Shown: positions 24,530-34,034, counted from the stretch's first letter. The stretch is 64,000 nt of DNA from Glaciecola sp964195425 (GCA_964195425.1 CAXMOM010000034.1:4585-68584); one strand, 5' to 3'. Notes: generated by a model not told the origin, from the letters alone. Made by a program: numbers and translations.

Positions 24530-25671
24530 TAAATATATTTGTTAAGTTTTTGGTAAAATTCGTCGTTAGTTTGTCAGTTGCCTTTATGTTGTTGGCTTAC
24601 TGCGCGCAATTAGGCGCTGCTCAGCGCATAAAAGACCTTGCCAGTGTGCAGGGTGTGCGTTCAAACCAACTGGTAGGTTTTGGTTTAGTGGTTGGCTTGC
24701 CAGGTACCGGCGAAACCTCACCTTTTACTGAGCAGTCTTTTAGGACCATGTTAAGTAATTTTGGTATAAGTTTAGACCCCAATGTAAAACCTAAAATCAA
24801 AAATGTAGCAGCGGTAGCAATACATGCTGACTTACCCGCCTTTACCAAACCCGGCCAGACCATAGATATAACGGTATCGTCTATAGGTGAAGCAAGTAGT
24901 TTGCAAGGTGGCACTTTACTTCAAACATTTTTACGTGGTCTTGACGGTGAGGTTTATGCGGTTGCCCAAGGCAGCTTAGTTGTTTCTGGTTTTGGCGCGC
25001 AAGGAAACGATGGCTCGCGTATTGTCAGTAACACACCAACGGTGGGTACTATTGCAAATGGCGCAATAGTTGAGCGCACAGTAGCGCATGGACTCATGCA
25101 AAACGATTACTTAACCTTAAATTTAAACAATCCCGATTTTTCAACTGCCCAAGCCCTAGCCGATGAAATTAATAATCGCCTTGGAGCCGATCCAGCTAAT
25201 GGTTATGCCATTGCTACTCCTTTAGATGCCGCTTCTGTAAGAGTCAGTGCGCCAAGAGATGTGGGGCAGCGCGTTGGCTTTTTAGCGACCATTGAAAATT
25301 TTGAATTTACGCCTGCAATAGGACCTGCTCGAGTGGTCATAAATAGTCGCACCGGCACTATTGTAATAGGGCAAGAAGTTAGACTTAGAGCCGCCGCTAT
25401 TACCCATGGCGGATTAACGGTGACTATTACCGAAGCGCCGCAAATTGTTCAACCTAATGCATTTGCAAACGGTGAAACGGTAGGGATAAACCAATCTATT
25501 GTAGACGTTCAGTTAGACGACAGCCGTATGTTCAAGTTTGAACCGGGTGTAAGTCTGGAGGAACTCGTGCGAGCGGTCAATCAAATTGGTGCGGCGCCAG
25601 GTGATTTAATGGCTATTTTAGAGGCGCTTCGCCAAGCCGGAGCGTTGCAAGGCGAGTTAATTGTCATATAA
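24526..25671 (+). CDS. flgI: P-ring protein FlgI
   Basis: A 381-residue protein with a signal peptide (about 1-28, ending GAAQRIKD). FlgI motifs follow: RIKDLASVQGVRSNQLVGFG, then LVVGLPGTGET and VVINSRTGTIVIGQEVRL near residue 275. It polymerises round the rod at the peptidoglycan layer and needs FlgA for stability. The start at 24526 gives an ATGA overlap with flgH; the in-frame ATG at 24514 lies further inside flgH. Confidence 0.95.
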   Translation: MINIFVKFLVKFVVSLSVAFMLLAYCAQLGAAQRIKDLASVQGVRSNQLVGFGLVVGLPGTGETSPFTEQSFRTMLSNFGISLDPNVKPKIKNVAAVAIHADLPAFTKPGQTIDITVSSIGEASSLQGGTLLQTFLRGLDGEVYAVAQGSLVVSGFGAQGNDGSRIVSNTPTVGTIANGAIVERTVAHGLMQNDYLTLNLNNPDFSTAQALADEINNRLGADPANGYAIATPLDAASVRVSAPRDVGQRVGFLATIENFEFTPAIGPARVVINSRTGTIVIGQEVRLRAAAITHGGLTVTITEAPQIVQPNAFANGETVGINQSIVDVQLDDSRMFKFEPGVSLEELVRAVNQIGAAPGDLMAILEALRQAGALQGELIVI

Positions 25672-25748
25672 ATGACGCAACGAGCTATATACATAGCATG
25701 CAAAATACACGTAAGAAACACTAAAAAAATAGTAGAAGTAGGTAATTT

Positions 25749-26696
25749 ATGGACACGTCAGCAACCGCAAAATCACAGCTTGAAATGTCACGCTCGGTGC
25801 ACGATATTGGGGGCTTAGATACCCTGCGTGCAGCGGCTAAAAGTGGCGACGAAGGTGCGCTTGAAGAGGCGGCTAAACAGTTTGAAGCGATATTTGTGCA
25901 AATGCTGTTGAAATCGATGCGCCAAGCACAAGATGCGCTTGCCGATAAAGACAGTCCATTTAATTCCGAACAGGTAAAATTTTATCGCGGCATGTATGAC
26001 CAACAACTCGCTACTGACTTATCTACCAAAGGTAATATTGGCCTAGCAGATGTTATTATCCAGCAAATGGGCACTGGAAATGGTGTAACACCTGCCAGTG
26101 CGGTGCGCACAGATGGTAATTTGTCGGCGCTAAATCGCCAGCAGGTTATGCTGCGTAAGAGTAATGAAAATGCACTCTTTGGTGATGTAAGTAACGCTAA
26201 TCAGGCTACTAAGAAAGCCGCGTTTAGTTCTCCTCAAGACTTTGTCCAGCAATTGTATCCACAAGCCATTGCGGCGGCTGAAAAACTAAATATTGATCCT
26301 AAAGCCCTCCTCGCACAAGCCGCAGTTGAAACCGGCTGGGGTAAATTTGTGATTCATAAGCAAGATGGCGTCAGCTCAAATAACTTATTCGGTATTAAGG
26401 CTGACAAACGTTGGGAAGGCGGCAAAGCGGTGGTGGATACGCTAGAGTATGTAAACAACATCCCAGAAAAACAACAGGCTGCGTTTAGAAGTTACGTCGA
26501 TGTTGGTGATTCCCTCAACGATTACATTCAATTCGTTCAATCAAATCCGCGTTATGAACGCGCGTTAGAAAATACAAGCTCACCTAAGCAATATTTTAAA
26601 GAGTTGCAGCAAGCCGGTTATGCGACCGACCCTGCATATGCAGATAAAGTAATGTCGGTTTACAACGGAGACTTATTAAATGACTTATTACCATAG
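25749..26696 (+). CDS. flgJ: Rod-cap muramidase FlgJ
   Basis: A 315-residue two-domain protein. Residues about 20-115 are the rod-binding cap (EEAAKQFEAIFVQMLLKSMRQA). Residues about 150-310 are a glucosaminidase-type peptidoglycan hydrolase with catalytic Glu194 in AAVETGWGK, and DGVSSNNLFGIKADKRW. The enzyme opens the wall for the rod. Two-domain FlgJ is the gammaproteobacterial form. An inverted repeat ATAGTTA/TAACTAT (26693-26712) overlaps its stop and could attenuate reading into flgK. Confidence 0.95.
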   Translation: MDTSATAKSQLEMSRSVHDIGGLDTLRAAAKSGDEGALEEAAKQFEAIFVQMLLKSMRQAQDALADKDSPFNSEQVKFYRGMYDQQLATDLSTKGNIGLADVIIQQMGTGNGVTPASAVRTDGNLSALNRQQVMLRKSNENALFGDVSNANQATKKAAFSSPQDFVQQLYPQAIAAAEKLNIDPKALLAQAAVETGWGKFVIHKQDGVSSNNLFGIKADKRWEGGKAVVDTLEYVNNIPEKQQAAFRSYVDVGDSLNDYIQFVQSNPRYERALENTSSPKQYFKELQQAGYATDPAYADKVMSVYNGDLLNDLLP

Positions 26697-26816
26697 TTAT
26701 TGCAGTAACTATTGCCATAGCGATTACTTAAATCGAGGTAACAATAGTTCTATAAATAAGCGTACTTCTTTAGGCCTTATTTTTCCCGTTAAGTATTCGT
26801 TTGCAGAGGTTTCACA

Positions 26817-28961
26817 ATGATTAGGAATGCCGATTTATTTACCATGGCAACCTCTGGTCTAAATGCAAGTAACAGACTACTTACTACGACCAGTAATAAC
26901 ATTGCCAATATTAACAGTGAAGGCTATGTAAGAGAGCGCACCGAATTTACATCAAGACTAGGAGGGGGTGTCGATTTTGGCTTTACCGACAGAGTGCTCG
27001 ATGTTTTCGCACAAAATCAACTTCGCCGAGATACCAGCATGGTGGGTGAGCATCAAGCATTTAACGATAGAGTAGGAAGTTTAGACAATGTACTGGCATC
27101 TGAAGCAAACAGTATCTCTGCTTCTATGACACGTTTTTTTGGCGCTTTGCAAACTGCTACTGACGACCCCACAAATATGCCATCACGCGACGCTGTGATT
27201 GGCGAAGCACAAGGCATGCTTAACCGAGTAAACCAACTAGGTGAGTTTTTGCGTGTGAAAGAAGAAGAAACAGAGCTGCAAATTCAAAGCACCGTAAAAA
27301 CCGCGAATGCACTTGTTGAGCAAATTGGTAATTTGAATGAAGCCATTCAAGTGGCTAAAGGTAACTCCAATGTAGATACTCCTTCGAAACTGCTTAATCA
27401 GCGTGATAAAGCTATTTTAGAGTTATCGGAGTTAGTCGCAATTGATGTACGTTCAGGTTCAAACGCAGGGCATGGCGTAGTCGTAAATTTGAAAAGTGGT
27501 GAGTCACTTGTATTGGCCGACGGTGCATTCAATGTATTTGCTGTCGGTGGCGAGCCAGACTATACAAACCGTGACTTAAAACTTCAAACCAATTATTCAC
27601 CGCCCAAACAAAACACGACTATTAATATACTAGAACAGAAGTTAGGCGGGGCATTGGGCGGCGTATTCAGATACCGAGAGCAAGTACTAGAGCCCGCTCA
27701 GCGCGACTTAGGGAAATTAGCGACAGTATTAGCCGACACCTTAAATACGCAAAACCGTCAGGGCATGGATTTAGACCAACAGTTAGGTTCAAATTTATTT
27801 CAGATCGCTGAGTTCAAAGCCATTAATTATCCTCAAAATTCAGACTTATCCTTAGGCGTGACTGGACGCATACGCGAAGGCGCTAGCGGTGATTTAACCA
27901 GCAACGATTACAAAATAACGGTGCTTACCTCACCCACGGGCTCACCTGCAACATTTGACGTTGAGGTAGCTGCAGTAAAAACTGATGGTCAGCCAGAGCT
28001 AGATCGCGACAACAATCCTATTATGCAAGTGTTGACGGTTAATGCCGAGAGCGGAACCTACAACGCAACCATTGGTGGCATTGAATTAGAATTTCGCAAT
28101 GCAAGTGCTTACGCGGTTGGCGATGCTTTTTTAGTGCAACCTACGCGAGTGGCGGCAGCGAACTTAAATCTTGCCACCACGCGAGCCGAGGATCTAGCGT
28201 TTGCTAAACCCCTTCGAGTAGATACCAGCATAAATAATTTGGGTGATGCACAACTTATTGGCACAACCATTAGTAACGCAGCTGTTGATTTAAGCTTTGC
28301 CAACCCAGATGCGTCTGCCTTTAACGGTAATTTGGGTTTGCAAAATGCGGCTGAGTCACCGTCGCCAATATTTGGCGCTCCGGTTAAAGTCAGATTTACC
28401 GCTCCCGACGCATACGAGGTTCTCGACAGTGCTAACCAGGTGATTAGCTCGGTAACAGGAGCAAGTGATTTAAATAACCTACTGGCGCAAGCAAAAGACA
28501 GCGGTTCGCCGGCATGGCCAGGCGAATTTTCTGCGTTGAATGATTACCCCGGCTACGACTTTTCATTGCAAGGCAAGCCTGCAGTAGGAGATGAGTTTAC
28601 GCTTGGCTACAACACTAACGGTTTAAACGATAATCGCAATGCCATTGAAATGGCAACTATGCAGCAAAAAGATTTTGTACGACTGAGTAACGGGGGACAA
28701 GGCAATAAATCTACGTTTAACGAAGCTTATGCATCGTTAGTCGGGCAGGTAGGTAGTGCCTCTGCAGGTTCAAAAATTGATTTGGAGGCCGCCAAAGTAA
28801 TGCAAATCCAATCTTCAGACTGGTTTGAATCAACTTCAGGCGTAAGCTTAGATGAAGAAGCCGCTAACTTAATTCAATTCCAACAGTCATATGCGGCAGC
28901 GGCAAGAATTCTGACAACTGCTCAACAAATGTTTGACACAATTTTGCAAGTCGCGCGTTAG
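26817..28961 (+). CDS. flgK: Hook-filament junction protein FlgK (HAP1)
   Basis: A 714-residue protein, longer than Salmonella FlgK (about 550). It has the N-terminal D0 motif TTTSNNIANINSEGYVRERTEF and the C-terminal SLDEEAANLIQFQQSYAAAARILTTAQQMFDTIL. The extra length lies in the middle, about residues 320-620. This region includes a long beta-rich insertion with SGDLTSNDYKITVLTSPTGS. FlgK sits between hook and filament with FlgL and is a FlgN client. It lies 120 bp after flgJ and 14 bp before flgL. Confidence 0.94.
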   Translation: MIRNADLFTMATSGLNASNRLLTTTSNNIANINSEGYVRERTEFTSRLGGGVDFGFTDRVLDVFAQNQLRRDTSMVGEHQAFNDRVGSLDNVLASEANSISASMTRFFGALQTATDDPTNMPSRDAVIGEAQGMLNRVNQLGEFLRVKEEETELQIQSTVKTANALVEQIGNLNEAIQVAKGNSNVDTPSKLLNQRDKAILELSELVAIDVRSGSNAGHGVVVNLKSGESLVLADGAFNVFAVGGEPDYTNRDLKLQTNYSPPKQNTTINILEQKLGGALGGVFRYREQVLEPAQRDLGKLATVLADTLNTQNRQGMDLDQQLGSNLFQIAEFKAINYPQNSDLSLGVTGRIREGASGDLTSNDYKITVLTSPTGSPATFDVEVAAVKTDGQPELDRDNNPIMQVLTVNAESGTYNATIGGIELEFRNASAYAVGDAFLVQPTRVAAANLNLATTRAEDLAFAKPLRVDTSINNLGDAQLIGTTISNAAVDLSFANPDASAFNGNLGLQNAAESPSPIFGAPVKVRFTAPDAYEVLDSANQVISSVTGASDLNNLLAQAKDSGSPAWPGEFSALNDYPGYDFSLQGKPAVGDEFTLGYNTNGLNDNRNAIEMATMQQKDFVRLSNGGQGNKSTFNEAYASLVGQVGSASAGSKIDLEAAKVMQIQSSDWFESTSGVSLDEEAANLIQFQQSYAAAARILTTAQQMFDTILQVAR

Positions 28962-28975
28962 CGGTAGGGTAAATA

Positions 28976-30199
28976 ATGAGAATAACCACTAATTTAATTT
29001 TTGATAAAAACTTCAGGGCTATTAATAATAGCCAGGCCGAGCTGTCTGATATTCAAACTCAACTTGCCAGTGGTAAAAAACTGTTGAGGCCTTCCGACGA
29101 TCCGGTGGGTGCGTCTCAGGTAATTCGTCTTACCGAAGAAATTGATAAAATTGCCCAGTATAAGCGTAACAACGATTTAGTGACCAACGCACTAGAACTG
29201 CAAGAAACTAGTTTGCGTAGCATTAACGATGTGGTTAATCGTGCGCGAGTATTAACGGTTCAATCGGGTAACGGCATATTGTCAGACGCTGATAAACAAG
29301 CGCTAGGCGCTGAAGTTGAGCAACTGCGTAATCAAGTTATCGATTTGATGAACACGCAAAATGCCAGTGGCGAATATATTTTTGCCGGTTATCAATCCTC
29401 TAGTCAAGCATTTGAGTTTAATCCTAGTGCTGTCGACAATCACATAATGTTTGTAGGCGACAACGGTACCAACCTTACTCAGCTGTCTGATAGTGTAACG
29501 ATTCAAAGTACAACATCGGGCAAGACTTTATTTGAAGATGTGCGTGCAAGGCTAGACTTTTCCTTCTCAAACGTCAGCGGGGTTTCTTTTGATGACTATA
29601 AAATCAAAAATCAAGGAACCTTTGATAGTTTTCATTCAGATAACTTTAACCCAGTGGTACCAGCAAACAATCAATATAGATTTGATGTGGTGTCGCCAAG
29701 TGAAATTCAGGTAACTAATGTTGGCACAGGCGTATTAGTGGATACATTACCTTTTGAAAATGGCACAGCAGTGACCTTCAATGGGGTTGAGTTAACAATA
29801 CAGGGCGGCCCGGGTGATAGTTTCCAGATAGACTTGAATAGGCCAAATAAGACCAACTTAGCAGAAACCCTTCATAATATGTATTTGGCTCTGAACGATC
29901 CTAGCTTAGACCAGCAACAGTTTTCAGCCATCATAGACGACACCCTTGTAGGAATTGATAACGGTTTGAGTAAAATGGGCCGAGAAAATTCATCAATAGG
30001 AGCTCGTTTAAATATTGCAGAGTCGGTTGAAGGTTCATTGCTCGATTCAGAAATTGCTAATCGACAAGCGCGCTCTTCAATAGAAGATGTAGACTATGCT
30101 TTTGCTTCGTCTGAATTTGCAAAACAAGAAACGGCACTGGAAGCAGCGTTCGCCACCTTTCCGCGAGTAGCTAATTTGTCACTGTTTAACTATATATAG
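28976..30199 (+). CDS. flgL: Hook-filament junction protein FlgL (HAP3)
   Basis: A 407-residue flagellin-like junction protein. It has N-terminal LIFDKNFRAINNSQAELSDIQTQLASGKKLLRPSDDPVGASQVI and the C-terminal EDVDYAFASSEFAKQETALEAAFATF, ending in LSLFNYI. The beta-rich middle (about 180-300) is larger than in Salmonella FlgL. It caps the junction and starts filament growth. A strong terminator follows at 30262, separating it from the flagellin transcripts. Confidence 0.94.
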   Translation: MRITTNLIFDKNFRAINNSQAELSDIQTQLASGKKLLRPSDDPVGASQVIRLTEEIDKIAQYKRNNDLVTNALELQETSLRSINDVVNRARVLTVQSGNGILSDADKQALGAEVEQLRNQVIDLMNTQNASGEYIFAGYQSSSQAFEFNPSAVDNHIMFVGDNGTNLTQLSDSVTIQSTTSGKTLFEDVRARLDFSFSNVSGVSFDDYKIKNQGTFDSFHSDNFNPVVPANNQYRFDVVSPSEIQVTNVGTGVLVDTLPFENGTAVTFNGVELTIQGGPGDSFQIDLNRPNKTNLAETLHNMYLALNDPSLDQQQFSAIIDDTLVGIDNGLSKMGRENSSIGARLNIAESVEGSLLDSEIANRQARSSIEDVDYAFASSEFAKQETALEAAFATFPRVANLSLFNYI

Positions 30200-30261
30200 C
30201 ACACCAATATAGGTCATTACGCCAATACTGTAGTCATGATTGCTTAATATTTAGTCATATT

Positions 30262-30294
30262 AAACGCCCAATTCTCAACAAATTGGGCGTTTTT
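30262..30294 (+). terminator. Intrinsic terminator after flgL
   Basis: AAACGCCCAATT (30262-30273), a seven-base loop, then AATTGGGCGTTT (30281-30292) running into T residues. A perfect 12-bp stem. The remaining gap to the flagellin gene holds the sigma-28 promoter and a structured leader. Confidence 0.92.
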
Positions 30295-30457
30295 GCATTT
30301 TCTATTAAATATATCTCAAAATATTCATTTCTTAAAAAACAAATTTTTTCCTTCGTTAAACCACCGATTTATTCATTTTTTTCTGTGTTCATTTTTTAAG
30401 GGCGGCAATTTGTTGCCGCTTTTTGCCTCTTTCATGTATTTCTTTTGCAAATTAAAT

Positions 30458-30484
30458 TAAAGGGAATGTGTCGAGTGTCGATAC
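30458..30484 (+). promoter_or_regulatory. Sigma-28 promoter of the first flagellin gene
   Basis: TAAAGGGA-N11-GTCGATAC. The -10 is identical to that of flgM. Transcription would start near 30491, leaving a leader of about 120 bases. Confidence 0.9.
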
Positions 30485-30504
30485 CCTTTCTGAGAGAGCC
30501 AGTA

Positions 30505-30603
30505 CATACAAGTTTGTTAATAGCAATTTGTATGTTCTACATATGAAACTAAATCACCGGAGTAAAGTCCGGCTTGCCAGCCAGTGCTGGACTGAGAGTG
30601 TAG
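30505..30603 (+). promoter_or_regulatory. Structured 5' leader of the first flagellin mRNA
   Basis: Three hairpins stand in series: CATACAA/TTGTATG (30505-30511 with 30528-30534), CCGGA/TCCGG (30557-30561 with 30568-30572) and CCAGC/GCTGG (30577-30581 with 30586-30590). The last ends just before GACTGAGAGTGTAGGAG, the ribosome site region. Flagellin leaders in several bacteria govern stability and translation; a like role here is inference. Confidence 0.6.
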
Positions 30604-30613
30604 GAGAGACTAT

Positions 30614-31450
30614 ATGTCTATGTTCGTAAATACCAACGTATCGGCCTTAAACGCCCAAAATACGCTATCCAATTCATCTAATGCTTTAACTTCGTCTTTT
30701 GAACGTTTATCTTCTGGTTTCAGAATAAACCGCGCTTCTGACGATTCAGCTGGTTTGCAAATTACTGACCGCATGACATCCCAAATTAATGGCTTGAATC
30801 AGGCAGTTAACAACGCGAACGACGCTATTTCATTGACACAAACTGCTGAAGGATCACTTGGTGAGACTACTAGTTCACTACAGAGAATTCGTCAGTTAGC
30901 TGTTCAATCACAAAACGGTATCAACTCACAAGCTGACCGAGATGCGCTACAAAAAGAGGTTTCAGCCCTTAAAACTGAGATTTCACGTATTTCGACAGAT
31001 ACACAGTTTAACAAAACTAATATTCTTACCGGTGGTTTTTCTGCTACATTCCTAATTGGTGCAAACAGTGGACAGACTATATCTGTAGGCTTAAGCGCTC
31101 CAGGTAATGGTTTAACAGGCTTTTCAGCGACAGGTTTGGGTGTTGGTGCTTTATCTGTATCTTCTGCCGAAGGAGCTTCTGCAGCACTAGACGCAATAGA
31201 TAATGCATTATCAGCTGTAGGTGGCGCTCGTGCCGACCTAGGTGCACTGACTAACCGTTTCCAGTCTACTATTCGTAACTTATCGAATATTGCTGAAAAC
31301 ATGTCATCTGCTCGCTCGCAAATCATGGATACAGATTTTGCTAAAGAGACCGCTAACTTGACACGTAACCAGATTATCCAACAGGCAAGTACAACTGTAC
31401 TGTCACAGGCTAATCAGCGTCCACAAGCAGCGTTGCAGCTTTTAGGTTAA
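30614..31450 (+). CDS. fliC: Flagellin (first copy)
   Basis: A 278-residue filament protein. The N-terminal D0/D1 helices are MFVNTNVSALNAQ and SFERLSSGFRINRASDDSAGLQI. The C-terminal D0 helix is AKETANLTRNQIIQQASTTVLSQANQRPQAALQLLG. The middle is short (about 140-190), so outer D2/D3 domains are nearly absent and the filament should be thin, as in polar flagella. AGGAG lies seven bases before the ATG. It has the best sigma-28 promoter and leader of the three flagellin loci, so it is probably the main filament subunit. It is a likely target of the Maf glycosyltransferase encoded downstream. Confidence 0.97.
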   Translation: MSMFVNTNVSALNAQNTLSNSSNALTSSFERLSSGFRINRASDDSAGLQITDRMTSQINGLNQAVNNANDAISLTQTAEGSLGETTSSLQRIRQLAVQSQNGINSQADRDALQKEVSALKTEISRISTDTQFNKTNILTGGFSATFLIGANSGQTISVGLSAPGNGLTGFSATGLGVGALSVSSAEGASAALDAIDNALSAVGGARADLGALTNRFQSTIRNLSNIAENMSSARSQIMDTDFAKETANLTRNQIIQQASTTVLSQANQRPQAALQLLG

Positions 31451-32371
31451 TTCAGTAGTTCCTTCTGAGGCCCTACTGATTGGGGAATAAAGCCAGGAGG
31501 TAGTGCACTTGCTTTACCTAACCAAACAGCAATAGAGTCCGCTCACTTTAATAATACAAGAGCGATTGGCCAGGCTTATACTTTATAACCCTGGCCGCTT
31601 ATTTCCCTTCTTTTATAAATACTTTAGCAATAGTCCTAAAGGTTTTCGCGTATCTGTACGATAACTATTTCAAGCAGAGCAAATAAAGCAAAGCAAAATA
31701 TAATAATGCTAGCTCAGCTTCTAAGTACTCGTTGTTACCGAGGCTGATAACAGCCCATTAAACGCTTAAACAATAAAGCGAAACAACAAACTATAAAGAG
31801 CCAAATGCACAAATAAAAAGCTCGGTAGTTTACAAACGCCGCCAACGAATGGTGCCACGTTAGGAAAAATGTTGAGAGTATTGTCAATAAGCTAATTAGA
31901 CTTAGCCATCCAATACCAACTCCATATGAATATACAGTTAATAAAGGTTATGTTCTTTTTTTAAAGATATATCTTACGGGATTTCTTTGCCTGAAATACA
32001 TAGCACTGAAAGATAAGAAAAGACTTATTGGGAAGAGAATAAGCAAAAGGTAAGGAAAGATTAAAAACTGAACTGCTAACTGACAAGAACAACGCCAGGA
32101 GGTAGTGAGAGGTATGAGGTCTGGAACATTATACCCGCCAGTTAGCAATGAGCTTTCGCTCTTTTACAGCTTACATGTTGCAATTCTCTAGTGAAGAGAT
32201 TTGAACACCAATCAGTACGAAGACTAACAAAGTCGTGTGCCGATGTAGTCAAAATAAAGCATGTAGCGTGCCAAAAAAATTGGTTGAAGAAAAAAATATA
32301 AAATATTAAATGAAAATGGTCGAAATAATAAAAGAAAGTCGGCCTTATTGTTAAATCGTTAGGAGAAAAAA
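31451..32371. other. 920-bp gap between the two full flagellin genes
   Basis: No convincing gene. TCAGTAG/CTACTGA (31452-31480) and GGCCAGG (31568-31574)/CCTGGCC (31590-31596) are inverted repeats; the latter is followed by a T-rich stretch and may end the first flagellin transcript. GCCAGGAGGTAGTG occurs twice (31492-31505 and 32094-32107), perhaps marking a past duplication. A 66-codon minus-strand frame at 31948-32148 has no ribosome site or family likeness and is not called. No clear sigma-28 promoter for the next flagellin is seen. Confidence 0.55.
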
Positions 32372-33202
32372 ATGTCTTTATTCGTCAATACTAATATATC
32401 GTCTTTAAGCGCTAGGCGCTTTTTAAACGATACCACCAATAATTTAAATACTACATTTGAGCGTTTGTCATCGGGCTTTAGAATTAATAGCGCAAAAGAT
32501 GATGCCGCGGGTCTACAAATTTCCGACCGCATGACATCCCAAATTATGGGATTAGATCAAGCAGTGAGAAATGCCAATGATGGTATTTCACTTGCCCAAA
32601 CCGTTGAAGGTGCGATGCAAGAAACTATCAGCGCATTGCAACGGATTAGAGTACTAGCCATACAATCACAAAATGGCATAAATTCTATATCCGACCGAAA
32701 TGCCCTACAAAAAGAAGTGTCTGCCTTAAAATCTGAAATGAGTCGAGTTGCCGAAAACACCCAATTTGGTGGTGTTGATGTATTAAAAGGTGATTATTCA
32801 GCGAAGTTTTTGGTCGGAGCAAATTCGGGACAAACCATTAGTATTAATATATCAAGAACCTCGGGATTTGGAACTTCGGGACTGTTTCCTGGGATTAATT
32901 TGTCGGTATCAACGCCATCCGCTGCGTCTGCAGCCTTAGCGGCTATTGATACGGCTATTCAAACTGTCGATGATAAACGTGCCGATTTAGGTGCTATTCA
33001 AAATAGATTCCAATCGACAATTCGAAACTTAAGCAATATATCAGAAAATGTGTCGGCAGCACGCGGTCGTATTCGTGACACAGATTTTGCCGCTGAAACA
33101 TCCAATCTTACTCGCCTGCAAATAATCCAGCAGGCTAGCACCACTATATTGTCGCAAGCTAATCAGCGTCCACAAGCCGCTTTGAGTTTATTACAGGGAT
33201 AG
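32372..33202 (+). CDS. Flagellin (second copy)
   Basis: A 276-residue flagellin, close to the first in length and ends: MSLFVNTNISSLSARRFL, FERLSSGFRINSAKDDAAGLQISDRM and C-terminal ETSNLTRLQIIQQASTTILSQANQRPQAALSLLQG. The centre differs (ISRTSGFGTSGLFPGINL). TTAGGAG lies eight bases before the ATG. No consensus sigma-28 site is upstream; the nearest is TAAAATAT-N12-GTCGAAAT, with spacing off by one. It is probably a minor or differently timed filament subunit. Confidence 0.96.
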   Translation: MSLFVNTNISSLSARRFLNDTTNNLNTTFERLSSGFRINSAKDDAAGLQISDRMTSQIMGLDQAVRNANDGISLAQTVEGAMQETISALQRIRVLAIQSQNGINSISDRNALQKEVSALKSEMSRVAENTQFGGVDVLKGDYSAKFLVGANSGQTISINISRTSGFGTSGLFPGINLSVSTPSAASAALAAIDTAIQTVDDKRADLGAIQNRFQSTIRNLSNISENVSAARGRIRDTDFAAETSNLTRLQIIQQASTTILSQANQRPQAALSLLQG

Positions 33203-33309
33203 TGAAAAAAGTTATATGAAGCTTACTTTTAATTGGCTGTTTATAACAATAGATAAACCGCTACGCTAATAGTAAATATAAAAGTTTAAAAGGCTTGAGA
33301 GGCCCTCTT

Positions 33310-33323
33310 AGCCAAGGATGGCT
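33310..33323 (+). terminator. Weak hairpin after the second flagellin
   Basis: AGCCA-AGGA-TGGCT (33310-33323) is followed by TACTTTTT. A short 5-bp stem, so termination would be partial at best. Confidence 0.35.
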
Positions 33324-33424
33324 TACTTTTTACTCACCGCTGTATCACTTTCGTTAGCTAGCGAATGTGAATGAATATATCGTAGGAAACGACTTTTTTT
33401 AACAAATAAAATGTCAACTAACAA

Positions 33425-33485
33425 GACTGAGAGTGTAGAAGTGCGGTTGAGAGGCCAGTACTTTCATGTTCTACAATCTTGCCAG
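33425..33485 (+). repeat. Debris of a flagellin leader
   Basis: GACTGAGAGTGTAG (33425-33438) equals 30590-30603 just before the first flagellin start. It is followed by GCCAGTAC (33454), ATGTTCTACA (33466) and CTTGCCAG (33478), which appear in the same order in that leader (30498, 30532, 30573). The 14-mer comes before the others here, as if the end of one leader were joined to the start of another and the coding part between had been lost. Confidence 0.55.
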
Positions 33486-33525
33486 TCGACGAAAACTTTG
33501 CTCCAACTCCTAACGTGAGCAATTT

Positions 33526-33558
33526 GGTCGAACCTCCCTATGGTTCGGCCTTTTTTTT
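33526..33558 (+). terminator. Strong intrinsic terminator in the flagellin region
   Basis: GGTCGAACC (33526-33534), loop TCCCTAT, GGTTCGGCC (33542-33550), then eight T. It isolates the second flagellin region from the third. No gene is seen in the rest of 33203-34190, apart from the promoter at 34008. Confidence 0.92.
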
Positions 33559-34007
33559 GTCCTGATATCAATAGCTCGACTAAACTCTGTGTGCTAATCA
33601 TTCCACAAAACCTTAAGCTACGGAATTATTATCAATTTACCAAAGGCCACTGCAGAGTTTGTGCCAACTTTTGTAGTAAAACAAAGAACTCATTTTTTTG
33701 TTACCTGTTGTTTGGCCTATAACTGACTCTTTAAAACACCGCATACTTTTTCGATGCTTTGTTTAATGCATGGCTCAAAATATGACTGTTACTTGCTTCT
33801 TTTATCCAGTTTTGCTTGCCATTATTGGCCACTCTTACTCGTCTATTTAGGCCCATCTTTCGTCAATTATTGTGTTTCAACTTTATAATACAGGTCGAAT
33901 TAAGCACTAATTTGCTAGTTTCGAATATGGTTTGGTTAAGTAATCCTAAATTAAAACAATCGTTTAACGTCTAATTTTGACTGAATATAAAAACTAAAAT
34001 AAAACTC

Positions 34008-34034
34008 TAAAGAAACTTAAGAATGCGCCGATAC
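34008..34034 (+). promoter_or_regulatory. Sigma-28 promoter before the eroded third flagellin
   Basis: TAAAGAAA-N11-GCCGATAC, the closest match to consensus in the window. The leader then contains TGCAAT/ATTGCA (34052-34068) and GCTGAT/ATCAGC (34086-34116) hairpins. Since no terminator was seen between the eroded gene and flaG, this promoter may serve the whole flaG-fliD-fliS transcript. Confidence 0.9.

Noticed and set aside
31948..32148. 66-codon minus-strand frame between flagellin genes
   Set aside because: No ribosome site, no family likeness and an AT-rich composition that gives hydrophobic codons by chance.
33540..33722. 60-codon plus-strand frame after the second flagellin
   Set aside because: It starts inside the terminator stem at 33526-33558 and has no recognisable content.
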